Position numbers and translations under genes: made by a program. The notes under the pieces were generated by a model. It searched no databases. It worked only from the letters and a program-made list of their open reading frames with translations, and was not told the origin of the DNA. A stretch of DNA of 64,000 bases from Eurosta solidaginis (taxonomy: Eukaryota; Arthropoda; Insecta; Diptera; Tephritidae), in contig NC_090322.1 in NCBI RefSeq assembly GCF_040869045.1, positions 82,607,675 through 82,671,674 on the forward strand, given 5' to 3'. The first letter of the stretch is position 1, and every line of letters starts with the position of its first letter. This document shows, one piece after another, positions 8,713 to 19,373 of this stretch.

Positions 8713-9405
8713 TGTTTAGGGGCTGGCAGGATAAAATTTACCTTCCTTTTTCTGCGGTGGGGTGTAGCTGATGGATACGGCTGCTGCGGTGTTGATGGCT
8801 ATGATGTGGTGGTGATGGTGGCGGTGGTTGTGTCTGCTGCTACCACCGGCAGTATGATTTTTGCTCTAACTTACTGGAGCGGTTGGGGGTAATGCACTGC
8901 TATACTCGTTGGAAACGATATACACTTTGCACTGAAACTATGTTGCAGAAATAAATAAAAGGCAACTGGGCTTTCTTATTTTAAAGAACTATTTCTTTGA
9001 ATTTAAAAGAGCTTTACAACTTTGTGTCACACACGGGATGGAGAAAATTTTCGAATAAGTAAAAATAAAAAGAAATGTCAAAAACAATAATATAAATGTA
9101 TGTATGTACGTACATAGTCACATCTGTCAACCCATTGTTGGGGTTGCCAGAGAGGTGAAATACGCTCGCGTGTTAGCGTAAAATACAAACATTTCAAATT
9201 CTTAAGTTTAATAAATATGTACGTAATATATGATATTACGTATTTGTACGTGCAAATAATTCAGAATGCGTACTTATACGTAAAAGTTACATATATCAAT
9301 AAATTCAATATAAAATTCAGGTAAATTCAGGTTTAGGTTTCCTTAAGCCTAATTTCTATTAAATAGAAGGGTTGGCTGTTGGCGACTACGACAGTCGCTC
9401 AAACA
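8713..9405 (-). repeat. 5' LTR of the BEL/Pao element
   Basis: 693 bp, the promoter-bearing LTR for minus-strand transcription. It is identical to the 3' LTR except for one G fewer in the run near 8718-8722 and T for G in AAAAGTTACATA. Ends are TGTTTAGG and CTCAAACA on the plus strand. The palindrome cluster recurs at 9103-9116 and about 9220-9242. No clear TATA box was identified. Confidence 0.95.
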
Positions 9406-9410
9406 AAGTA
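9406..9410. other. Target site duplication, right copy (AAGTA)
   Basis: AAGTA immediately follows the closing CA of the LTR and resumes the satellite monomer (AAGTATTCTAACC). It pairs with 834-838. Confidence 0.95.
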
Positions 9411-12400
9411 TTCTAACCATGCTTAACCTTTAGGCCGGTAAGTTTATTTAGAAAAACGCAATATGTAAGCTAAAGAGGAAGGAGCCGTGGAGTAAACAAA
9501 ACAAAATGGTTAAAAAAAATTCGTATGCGGTATTTATCAGTTTTAACTCTAGAATTAAAGGATATAGAACGAGAAACAACGTTTGAAACCCTTTAAAAAC
9601 TTTTAATAACTATATCAAAAATTATTGTTCTGAAGCCAACAACTGCTGAGTGATCTACTCAAATTTGTTAAACGAACCGACTTAAGTATTCTAACCATGC
9701 TTAACCTTTAGGCCGGTAAGTTTATATAGAAAAACGCAATATGTAGGCGACGCGGAGATGGAGCGGTCGCGTAACCCAAACGAATGGGTTAAAAAAATTC
9801 GTATGCGGTATTTATCAGTTTTAACTCTAGAATTAAAGGTTGTAGAACGAGAAACAATGTTTGAAACCCTTTAAAAACTTTTAATAACTATATCAAAAAT
9901 TATTGTTCTGAAGCCAACAACTGCTGAGTGATCTACTCAGATTTGCTGAAGGAAACGACTTAAGTATTCTAACCATGCTTAACCTTTAGGCCGGTAAGTT
10001 TATTTAGAAAAACGCAATATGTAGGCGAAGCGGAGATGGAGCGGTCGCGTAACCCAACCGAATGGGTTAAAAAAATTCGTATGCGGTATTTATCAGTTTT
10101 AACTCTAGAATTAAAGGTTATAGAACGAGAAACAATGTTTGAAACCCTTTAAAAACTTTTAATAACTATATCAAAAATTATTGTTCTGAAGCCAACAACT
10201 GCTGAGTGATCTACTCAAATTTGTTGAACGAAACGACTTAAGTATTCTAACCATGCTTAACCTTTAGGCCGGTAAGTTTATTTAGAAAAACGCAATATGT
10301 AAGCTAATAGGGAAGGAGCCGTCGAGTAAACAAAACAAAATGTTTAAAAAAAATCGTACGCAGTATTTATCAGATTTAACTCTAGAATTAAAGGATATAG
10401 AACTAGAAACAACGTTTGAAACCCTTTAAAAACTTTTAATAACTATATCAAAAATTATTGTTCTGAAGCTAAAAACTGCTGAGTGATCTACTCAAATTTG
10501 TTGAACGAAACGACTTAAGTATTCTAACCATGCTTAACTTTTAGGCCGGTAAGTTTATTTAGAAAAACGCAATATGTAAGCTAACGAGGAAGGAGCCGTC
10601 GAGTAAACAAAACAAAATGGTTAAAAAAATTCGTATGCGGTATTTATCAGATTTAACTCTAGAATTAAAGGATATAGAACTAGAAACAACGTTTGAAACC
10701 ATTTAAAAACTTTAAATAACTATTATATCAAAAATTATTGTTCTGAAGCCAACAACTGCTGAGTGATCTATTCAAATTTGTTGAACGAAACGACTTAAGT
10801 ATTCTAACCATGCTTAACCTTTAGGCCGGTAAGTTTATTTAGAAAAACGCAATATGTAAGCTAACGAGGAAGGAACCGTCGAGTAAACAAAACAAAATGG
10901 TTAAAAAAATTCGTACGCGGTATTTATCAGATTTAACTCTAGAATTAAAGGATATAGAACGAGAAACAACGTTTGAAACCCTTTAGAAACTTTTAATTAC
11001 TATATCAAAAATTATTGTTCTGAAGCTAAAAACTGCTGAGTGATCTACTCAAATTTGTTCAACGAAACGACTTAAGTATTCTAACCATGCTTAACCTTTA
11101 GGCCGGTAAGTTTATTTAGAAAAACGCAATATGTAAGCTAACGAGGAAGGAACCGTAGAGTAAACAAAACAAAATGGTTAAAAAAATTCGTACGCGGCAT
11201 TTATCAGTTTTAACTCTAGAATTAAAGGATATAGAACGAGAAACAACGTTTGAAACCCTTTAAAAACTCTTAATAACTATATCAAAAATTATTGTTCTGA
11301 AGCCAACAACTGCTGAGTGATCTACTCTAATTTGTTAAACGAAAAGACTTAAGTATTCTAACCATGCTTAACCTTTAGGCCGGTAAGTTTATTTAGAAAA
11401 ACGCAATATGTAAGCTAACGAGGAAGGACCCGTCGAGTAAACAAAACAAAATGGTTAAAAAAATTCGTACGCGGTATTTATCTGTTTTAGCTCTAGAATT
11501 AAAGGATGTAGAACGAGAAACAACGTTTGAAACCCTTTAAAAACTTTTAATAACTATATCAAAAATTATTGTTCTGAATCCAACAACTGCTGATTGATCT
11601 ACTCAAATTTGTTAAACGAAACGACTTAAGTATTCTAACCATGCTTAACCTTTAGGCCGGTAAGTTTATTTAGAAAAACGCAATATGTAGGCGACGCGGA
11701 GATGGAGCGGTCGCGTAACCCAAACGAATGGGTTAAAAAAATTCGTATGCGGTATATATCAGTTTTAACTCTAGAACTAAAGGTTACAGAACGAGAAACA
11801 ATGTTTGAAACCCTTTAAAAACTTTTAATAACTATATCAAAAATTACTGTTCTGAAGCCAACAACTGCTGAGTGATCTATTCAAATTTGTTGAACGAAAC
11901 GACTTAAGTATTCTAACCATGCTTAACCTTTAGGCCGGTAAGTTTATTTAGAAAAACGCAATATGTAAGCTAACGAGGAAGGAACCGTCGAGTAAACAAA
12001 ACAAAATGGTTAAAAAAATTCGTACGCGGTATTTATCAGATTTAACTCTAGAATTAAAGGATATAGAACGAGAAACAACGTTTGAAACCCTTTAGAAACT
12101 TATAATTACTATATCAAAAATTATTGTTCTGAAGCTAAAAACTGCTGAGTGATCTACTCAAATTTGTTCAACGAAACGACTTAAGTATTCTAACCATGCT
12201 TAACCTTTAGGCCGGTAAGTTTATTTAGAAAAACGCAATATGTAAGCTAACGAGGAAGGAGCCGTCGAGTAAACAAAACAAAATGGTTAAAAAAATTCGT
12301 ACGCGGTATTTATCAGTTTTAACTCTAGAATTAAAGGATATAGAACGAGAAACAACGTTTGAAACTATTTAAAAACTTTTAATAACTATATCAAAAATTA

Positions 12401-12738
12401 TTGTTCTGAAGCCAACAACTGCTGAGTGATCTACTCTAATTTACTAAACGAAACAACTCTTAAGTATTCGGACCATGCTTAACCTTTAGGCCGGTAACTT
12501 TATTTAGAAAAACGCAATATGTAAGCTAACGAGGAAGGACCCGTCTAGTAAACAAAACAAAATGGTTAAAAAAATTCGTACGCGGTATTTATCAGTTTTA
12601 GCTCTAGAATTAAAGGATGTAGAACGAGAAACAACGTTTGAAACCCTTTAAAAACTTTTAATAACTATATCAAAAATTATTGTTCTGAATCCAACAACTG
12701 CTGATTGATCTACTCAAATTTGTTAAACGAAACGACTT
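9406..12738. repeat. Array sector 1: twelve monomers right of the element
   Basis: Monomers begin at 9406, 9684, 9962, 10240, 10517, 10797, 11074, 11351, 11628, 11906, 12183 and 12462. The first two correspond to 18,464 and 18,742 in the larger repeat (the GTGGAGTAAAC variant, then type B), so this sector resumes the copy that the retrotransposon split. Type B monomers are at 9684, 9962 and 11,628; 9684 and 9962 look like a recent tandem doubling (GGCGACGCGG against GGCGAAGCGG). Confidence 0.85.
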
Positions 12739-14960
12739 AAGTATTCTAACCATGCTTAACCTTTAGGCCGGTAAGTTTATTTAGAAAAATGCAATATGTA
12801 GGCGACGCGGAGATGGAGCGGTCGCGTAACCCAAACGAATGGGTTAAAAAAATTCGTATGCGGTATTTATCAGTTTTAACTCTAGAACTAAAGGTTAAAG
12901 AACGAGAAACAATGTTTGAAACCCTTTAAAAACTTTTAATAACTATATCAAAAATTACTGTTCTGAAGCCAACAACTGCTGAGTGATCTACTCAAATTTG
13001 TTGAACGAAACGACTTAAGTATTCTAACCATGCTTAACCTTTAGGCCGTTAAGTTTATTTAGAAAAACGCAATATTTAAGCTAACGAGGAAGGAGCCGTT
13101 GAGTAAACAAAACAAAATGGTTAAAAAAATCGTACACGGTATTTAACAGATTTAACTCTAGAATTAAAGGATATAGAACTAGAAACAACGTTCGAAACCC
13201 TTTAAAAACTTTTAATAACTATATCAAAAATTATTGTTCTGAAGCTAAAAACTGCTGAGTGATCTACTCAAATTTGTTGAACGAAACGACTTAAGTATTC
13301 TAACCATGCTTAACCTTTAGGCCGGTAAGTTTATTTAGAAAAACGCAATATGTAAGCTAACGAGGAAGGAGCCGTCGAGTAAACAAAACAAAATGGTTAA
13401 AAAAATTCGTACGCGGTATTTATCAGATTTAACTCTAGAATTAAAGGATATAGAACTAGAAACAACGTTTGAAACCATTTAAAAGCTTTAAATAACTATT
13501 ATATCAAAAATTATTGTTCTGAAGCCAACAACTGCTGAGTGATCTATTCAAATTTGTTGAACGAAACGACTTAAGTATTCTAACCATGCTTAACCTTTAG
13601 GCCGGTAAGTTTATTTAGAAAAACGCAATATGTAAGCTAACGAGGAAGGAACCGTCGAGTAAACAAAACAAAATGGTTAAAAAAATTCGTACGCGGTATT
13701 TATCAGATTTAACTCTAGAATTAAAGGATATAGAACGAGAAACAACGTTTGAAACCCTTTAGAAACTTATAATTACTATATCAAAAATTATTGTTCTGAA
13801 GCTAAAAACTGCTGAGTGATCTACTCAAATTTGTTCAACGAAACGACTTAAGTATTCTAACCATGCTTAACCTTTAGGCCGGTAAGTTTATTTAGAAAAA
13901 CGCAATATGTAAGCTAACGAGGAAGGAACCGTCGAGTAAACAAAACAAAATGGTTAAAAAAATTCGTACGCGGCATTTATCAGTTTTAACTCTAGGATTA
14001 AAGGATATAGAACGAGAAACAACGTTTGAAACCCTTTAAAAACTCTTAATAACTATATCAAAAATTATTGTTCTGAAGCCAACAACTGCTGAGTGATCTA
14101 CTCTAATTTGTTAAACGAAAAGACTTAAGTATTCTAACCATGCTTAACCTTTAGGCCGGTAAGTTTATTTAGAAAAACGCAATATGTAAGCTAACGAGGA
14201 AGGACCCGTCGAGTAAACAAAACAAAATGGTTAAAAAAATTCGTACGCGGTATTTATCTGTTTTAACTCTAGAATTAAAGGATATAGAACGAGAAACAAC
14301 GTTTGAAACTATTTAAAAACTTTTAATAACTATATCAAAAATTATTGTTCTGAAGCCAACAACTGCTGAGTGATCTACTCTAATTTACTAAACGAAACAA
14401 CACTTAAGTATTCGAACCATGCTTAACCTTTAGGCCGGTAACTTTATTTAGAAAAACGCAATATGTAAGCTAACGAGGAAGGACCCGTCTAGTAAACAAA
14501 ACAAAATGGTTAAAAAAATTCGTACGCGGTATTTATCAGTTTTAGCTCTAGAATTAAAGGATGTAGAACGAGAAACAACGTTTGAAACCCTTTAAAAACT
14601 TTTAATAACTATATCAAAAATTATTGTTCTGAATCCAACAACTGCTGATTGATCTACTCAAATTTGTTAAACGAAACGACTTAAGTATTCTAACCATGCT
14701 TAACCTTTAGGCCGGTAAGTTTATTTAGAAAAACGCAATATGTAGGCGACGCGGAGATGGAGCGGTCGCGTAACCCAAACGAATGGGTTAAAAAAATTCG
14801 TATGCGGTATATATCAGTTTTAACTCTAGAACTAAAGGTTACAGAACGAGAAACAATGTTTGAAACCCTTTAAAAACTTTTAATAACTATATCAAAAATT
14901 ACTGTTCTGAAGCCAACAACTGCTGAGTGATCTACTCAAATTTGTTGAACGAAACGACTT

Positions 14961-15291
14961 AAGTATTCTAACCATGCTTAACCTTTAGGCCGTTAAGTTT
15001 ATTTAGAAAAACGCAATATTTAAGCTAACGAGGAAGGAGCCGTTGAGTAAACAAAACAAAATGGTTAAAAAAAATCGTACACGGTATTTAACAGATTTAA
15101 CTCTAGAATTAAAGGATATAGAACTAGAAACAACGTTTGAAACCCTTTAAAAACTTTTAATAACTATATTAAAAATTAGTTCTGAAGCCAACAACTGCTG
15201 AGTGAAACTTTTAATTACTATATCAAAAATTATTGTTCTGAAGCTAAAAACTGCTGAGTGATCTACTCAAATTTGTTGAACGAAACGACTT
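14961..15291. repeat. 331-bp monomer with internal duplication
   Basis: Near its end this monomer repeats about 53 bp: AAAAATTAGTTCTGAAGCC with a full AACAACTGCTGAGTGA, then straight back into CTTTTAATTACTATATC and a second TTCTGAAGC. The same structure occurs at 24,294-24,624, so it predates the 9.3 kb duplication. It is a within-monomer slippage or template-switch product. Confidence 0.85.
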
Positions 15292-16122
15292 AAGTATTCT
15301 AACCATGCTTAACCTTTAGGTCGGTAAGTTTATTTAGAAAAACGCAATATGTAAGCTAACGTGGAAGGAGCCGTCGTAAACAAAACAAAATAGTTAAAAA
15401 AATTCGTATGCGGTATTTATCAGATTTAACTCTAGAACTAAAGGATATAGAACTAGAAACAACGTTTGAAACCCTTTAAAAACTTTAAATAACTATTATA
15501 TCAAAAATTATTGTTCTGAAGCAAACAACTGCTGAGTGATCTATTCAAATTTGTTGAACGAAACGACTTAAGTATTCTAACCATGCTTAACATTTAGGCC
15601 GGTAAGTTTATTTAGAAAAACGCAATATGTAAGCTAACGAGGAAGAAACGTCGAGTAAACAAAACAAAATGGTTAAAAAAATTCGTACGTGGTATTTATC
15701 AGATTTAACTCTAGAATTAAAGGATATAGAACGAGAAACAACGTTTGAAACCCCTTAAAAACTTTTAATAACTATATCAAAAATTATTGTTCTGAAGCTA
15801 AAAATTGCTGAGTGATCTACTCAAATTTGGTGAACGAAACGACTTAAGTATTCTAACCATGCTTAACCTTTAGGCCGGTAAGTTTATTTAGAAAAGCGCA
15901 ATATGTAAGCTAACGAGGAAGGAGCCGTCGAGTAAACAAAACAAAATGGTTAAAAAAAATCGTACGCGGTATTTATCAGATTTAACTCTAGAATTAAAGG
16001 ATATAGAACTAGAAACAACGTTTGAAACCCTTTAAAAACTTTTAATAACTATATCAAAAATTATTGTTCTGAAGCCAACAACTGCTGAGTGATCTACTCA
16101 AATTTGTTGAACGACACGACTT

Positions 16123-16525
16123 AAGTATTCTTACCATGCTTAACCTTTAGGCCGGTTGGAGCGGCCGAGTAACCCAAACGAATGGGTTAAAAAAATTCGT
16201 ACGCAGTTGTATCATATTTAGCTCTAATATTAAAGGATATAGAACGAGAAACAACGATTGAAACCCTTCGAATCAGGAGGAAGGAGCCGTCGAGTAAACA
16301 AAAAAAAAATGGTTAAAAAATTCGTACCCGTCGAGTGAACAAAACAAAATGGTTAGAAAAATTCGTATGCGGCATTTTTCAGTTTTAACTCTAGAATTAA
16401 AGGATATAGAACGAGAAACAACGTTTAAAACCCTTTAAAAACTTGTAATAACTATATCAAAAATTATTGTTCTGAAGCCAACAACTGCTGTTTGATCTAC
16501 TCAAATTTGTTGAACGAAAATACTT
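16123..16525. repeat. Chimeric 403-bp monomer (GGCCGGTTGGAGCGG junction)
   Basis: At 16,150 the sequence jumps from GGCCGGT into TGGAGCGGCCGAG, deleting the usual GTTTATTTAG...CGCAATATG block. It continues with CGCAGTTGTATCATATTTAG, then carries three partial copies of the CGTCGAGT(A/G)AACAAAAC...AATTCGTA segment. Sister copies lie at 25,456-25,859 (404 bp) and 48,610-48,990 (381 bp). Shorter forms of the same junction are at 33,624 and 34,199. Confidence 0.85.
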
Positions 16526-19373
16526 AAGTATTCTAACCATGCTTAACCTTTAGGCCGGTAAGTTTATTTAGAAAAACCGCAATATGTAAGCTAACGAGGA
16601 AGGAGCCGTCGAGTAAACAAAACAAAATGGTTAAAAAAATTTGTACGCGGCATTTATCAGTTTTAACTATAGAATTAAAGGATATAGAACGAGAAACAAT
16701 ATTTGAAACCATTTAAAAACTTTTAATAACTATATAAAAAATTATTGTTCTGAAGCCAACAACTGCTGAGTGATCTACTCTAATTTATTAAACGAAACGA
16801 TTTAAGTATTCTAACCATGCTTAACCTTTAGGCCGGTAAGTTTATTTAGAAAAACGCAATATTTAAGCTAATAGGGAAGGAGCCGTCGAGTAAACAAAAC
16901 AACATGGTTAAAAAAAATCGTACGGGGTATTTATCAGATTTAACTCTAAAATTAAAGGATATAGAACTAGAAACAACGTTTGAAACCCTTTAAAAACTTT
17001 TAATAACTATATCAAAAATTATTGTTCTGAAGCCAACAACTGCTGAGTGATCTACTCAAATTTGTTGAACGAAACGACTTAAGTATTCTAACCATGCTTA
17101 ACCTTTAGGCCGGTAAATTTTTTTAGAAAAACGCAATATGTAAGCTAACGAGGAATGAACCGTCGAGTAAACTAAACAAAATGGTTAAAAAAATTCGTAT
17201 GCGGTATTTATCAGATTTAACTCTAGAATTAAAGGATATAGAACTAGAAACAACGTTTGAAACCCTTTAAACACTTTTAATAACTATATCAAAAATTATT
17301 GTTCTGAAGCCAACAACTGCTGAGTGATCTACTCTAATTTATTAAACGAAACGATTTAAGTATTCTAACCATGCTTAACCTTTAGGCCGGTAAGTTTATT
17401 TAGAAAAACGCAATATGTTAGCTAATAGGGAAGGAGCCGTCGAGTAAACAAAACAAAATGATTAAAAAAATCGTACGAGGTATTTATCAGATTTAACTCT
17501 AGAATTAAAGGATATAGAACTAGAAACAACGTTTGAAACCCTTTAAAAACTTTTAATAACTATATCAAAAATTATTGTTCTGAAGCCAACAACTGCTGAG
17601 TGATCTACTCAAATTTGTTGAACGAAACGACTTAAGTATTCTAACCATGCTTAACCTTTAGGCCGGTAAATTTTTTTAGAAAAACGCAATATGTAAGCTA
17701 ACGAGGAATGAACCGTCGAGTAAACAAAACAAAATGGTTAAAAAAATTCGTACGCGGTAATTATCAGATTTAACTTTGGAATTAAAGGATATTGAACGAG
17801 AAACAACGTTTGAAACCCTTTAGAAACTTTTAATAACTATATCAAAAATTATTGTTCTGAAGCCAACAACTGCTGAGTGATCTACTCAAATTTGTTGAAC
17901 GAAACGACTTAAGTATTCTAACCATGCTTAACCTTTAGGCCGGTAAATTTTTTTAGAAAACGCAATATGTAAGCTAACGAGGAATGAACCGTCGAGTAAA
18001 CAAAACAAAATGGTTAAAAAAATTCGTACGCGGTATTTATCAGTTTTACCTCTAGAATTAAAGGATATAGAACGAGAAACAACGTTTGAAACTATTTAAA
18101 AACTTTTACTAACTATATCAGAAATTATTGTTCTGAAGCCAACAACTGCTGAGTGATCTACTCTAATTTATTAAACGAAACGACTTAAGTATTCCAACCA
18201 TGCTTAACCTTTAGGCCGGTAACTTTATTTAGGAAAACGCAATATGTAAGCTAACGAGGAAGGAGCCGTCGAGCAAACAAAACAAAATGGTTAAAAAAAT
18301 TCGAATGCGGTATTTATCAGATTTAACTCTAGAATTAAAGGATATTGAACGAGAGATAACGTTTGAAACCCTTTAAAAACTTTTAATAACTATATCAAAA
18401 ATTATTGTTCTGAAGCCAACAACTGCTGAGTGATCTACTCAAATTTGTTAAATGAAACGACTTAAGTATTCTAACCATGCTTAACCTTTAGGCCGGTAAG
18501 TTTGTTTAGAAAAACGCAATATGTAAGCTAACGAGGAAGGAGTCGTGGAGTAAACAAAACAAAATGGTTAAAAAAAATTCGTATGCGGTATTTATCAGTT
18601 TTAACTCTAGAATTAAAGGATGTAGAACGAGAAACAACGTTTGAAACCCTTTAAAAACTTTTAATAACTATATCAAAAGTTATTGTTCTGAAGCCAACAA
18701 CTGCTGAGTGATCTACTCAAATTTGTTAAACGAAACGACTTAAGTATTCTAACCATGCTTAACCTTTAGGCCAATAAGTTTATTTAGAAAAACGCAATAT
18801 GTAGGCGACGCGGGGTTGGAGCGGTCGCGTAACCCAAACGAATGGGTTGAAAAAATTCGTATGCGGTATTTATCAGTTTTAACTCTAGAATTAAAGGTTA
18901 TAGAACGAGAAACAATGTTTGAAACTCCTTAAAAACTTTTAATAACTATATCAAAAATTACTGTTCTGAAGCCAACAACTGCTGAGTGATCTACTCAAAT
19001 TTCTTGAACGAAACGACTTAAGTATTCTAACCATGCTTAACCTTTAGGCCGGTAAGTTTATCTAGAAAAACGCAATATGTAAGCTAACGAGGAAGGAGCC
19101 GTCGAGTAAACCAAACAAAATGGTTAAAAAAAATCGTACGCGGTATTTATCAGATTTAACTCTAGACTTGAAGGATATAGAACTAGAAACAACGTTTGAA
19201 ACCCTTTAAAAACTTTTAATAACTATATCAAAAATTATTGTTCTGAAGCCAACAACTGCTGAGTGATCCACTCAAATTTGTTGAACGAAACGACTTAAGT
19301 ATTCTAACCATGCTTAACCTTTAGGCCGGTAAGTTTATTTAGAAAAACGCAATATGTAAGCTAACGTGGAAGG

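Larger units (their letters stand above)
839..9405 (-). mobile_element. BEL/Pao LTR retrotransposon, full length, young but frame-disrupted
   Basis: This is an element of about 8.57 kb with two near-identical LTRs, TG...CA ends inside a TGTTT/AAACA inverted repeat, a tRNA-Tyr-type primer site, a purine-rich tract and a 5-bp target duplication. The coding order on the minus strand is gag, zinc knuckles, aspartic protease, reverse transcriptase, RNase H, integrase. The gag is of the DUF1759 type, the protease belongs to the A17/DUF1758 style, and the integrase ends in a DUF5641-like tail; together these are diagnostic of BEL/Pao. The two LTRs differ by one G-run length and one substitution, so insertion is recent. 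The coding region nevertheless needs +1 shifts near 6,590-6,614 and 4,205-4,215, and a third ORF near the 3' end is broken. It may have been mobilised in trans by an intact relative, or some shifts may be sequence errors. No other transposon is visible in the window. Confidence 0.95.
12739..19373. repeat. Higher-order repeat block, left unit, copy A (~6.6 kb)
   Basis: Monomer order, lengths and private variants here recur at 22,073-28,708 with a constant offset of 9,334-9,335 bp. Checked anchors include TTCGAACC starts (14,406 / 23,740), a 331-bp monomer with an internal duplication (14,961 / 24,294), the GGCCGGTTGGAGCGG junction (16,150 / 25,483) and ATATTTGAAACC (16,526 / 25,860). Correspondence stops at 19,374, where GGACCC faces GGAGCC. 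Differences inside are scattered single bases. Confidence 0.88.

Noticed and set aside
8611..8892. Plus-strand ORF of 93 codons across the leader and 5' LTR
   Set aside because: It is antisense to the element, crosses the LTR boundary, and its Val/Gly-rich end comes from the GGT/GAT low-complexity stretch of the LTR. No domain is visible.
839..9405. Ty3/Gypsy-type element or integrated retrovirus
   Set aside because: Gag of DUF1759 type, DQG protease of A17 style, YVDD reverse transcriptase with VRVVFNAS and a DUF5641-like integrase tail fit BEL/Pao; no envelope-like ORF with signal peptide or membrane segment was seen.
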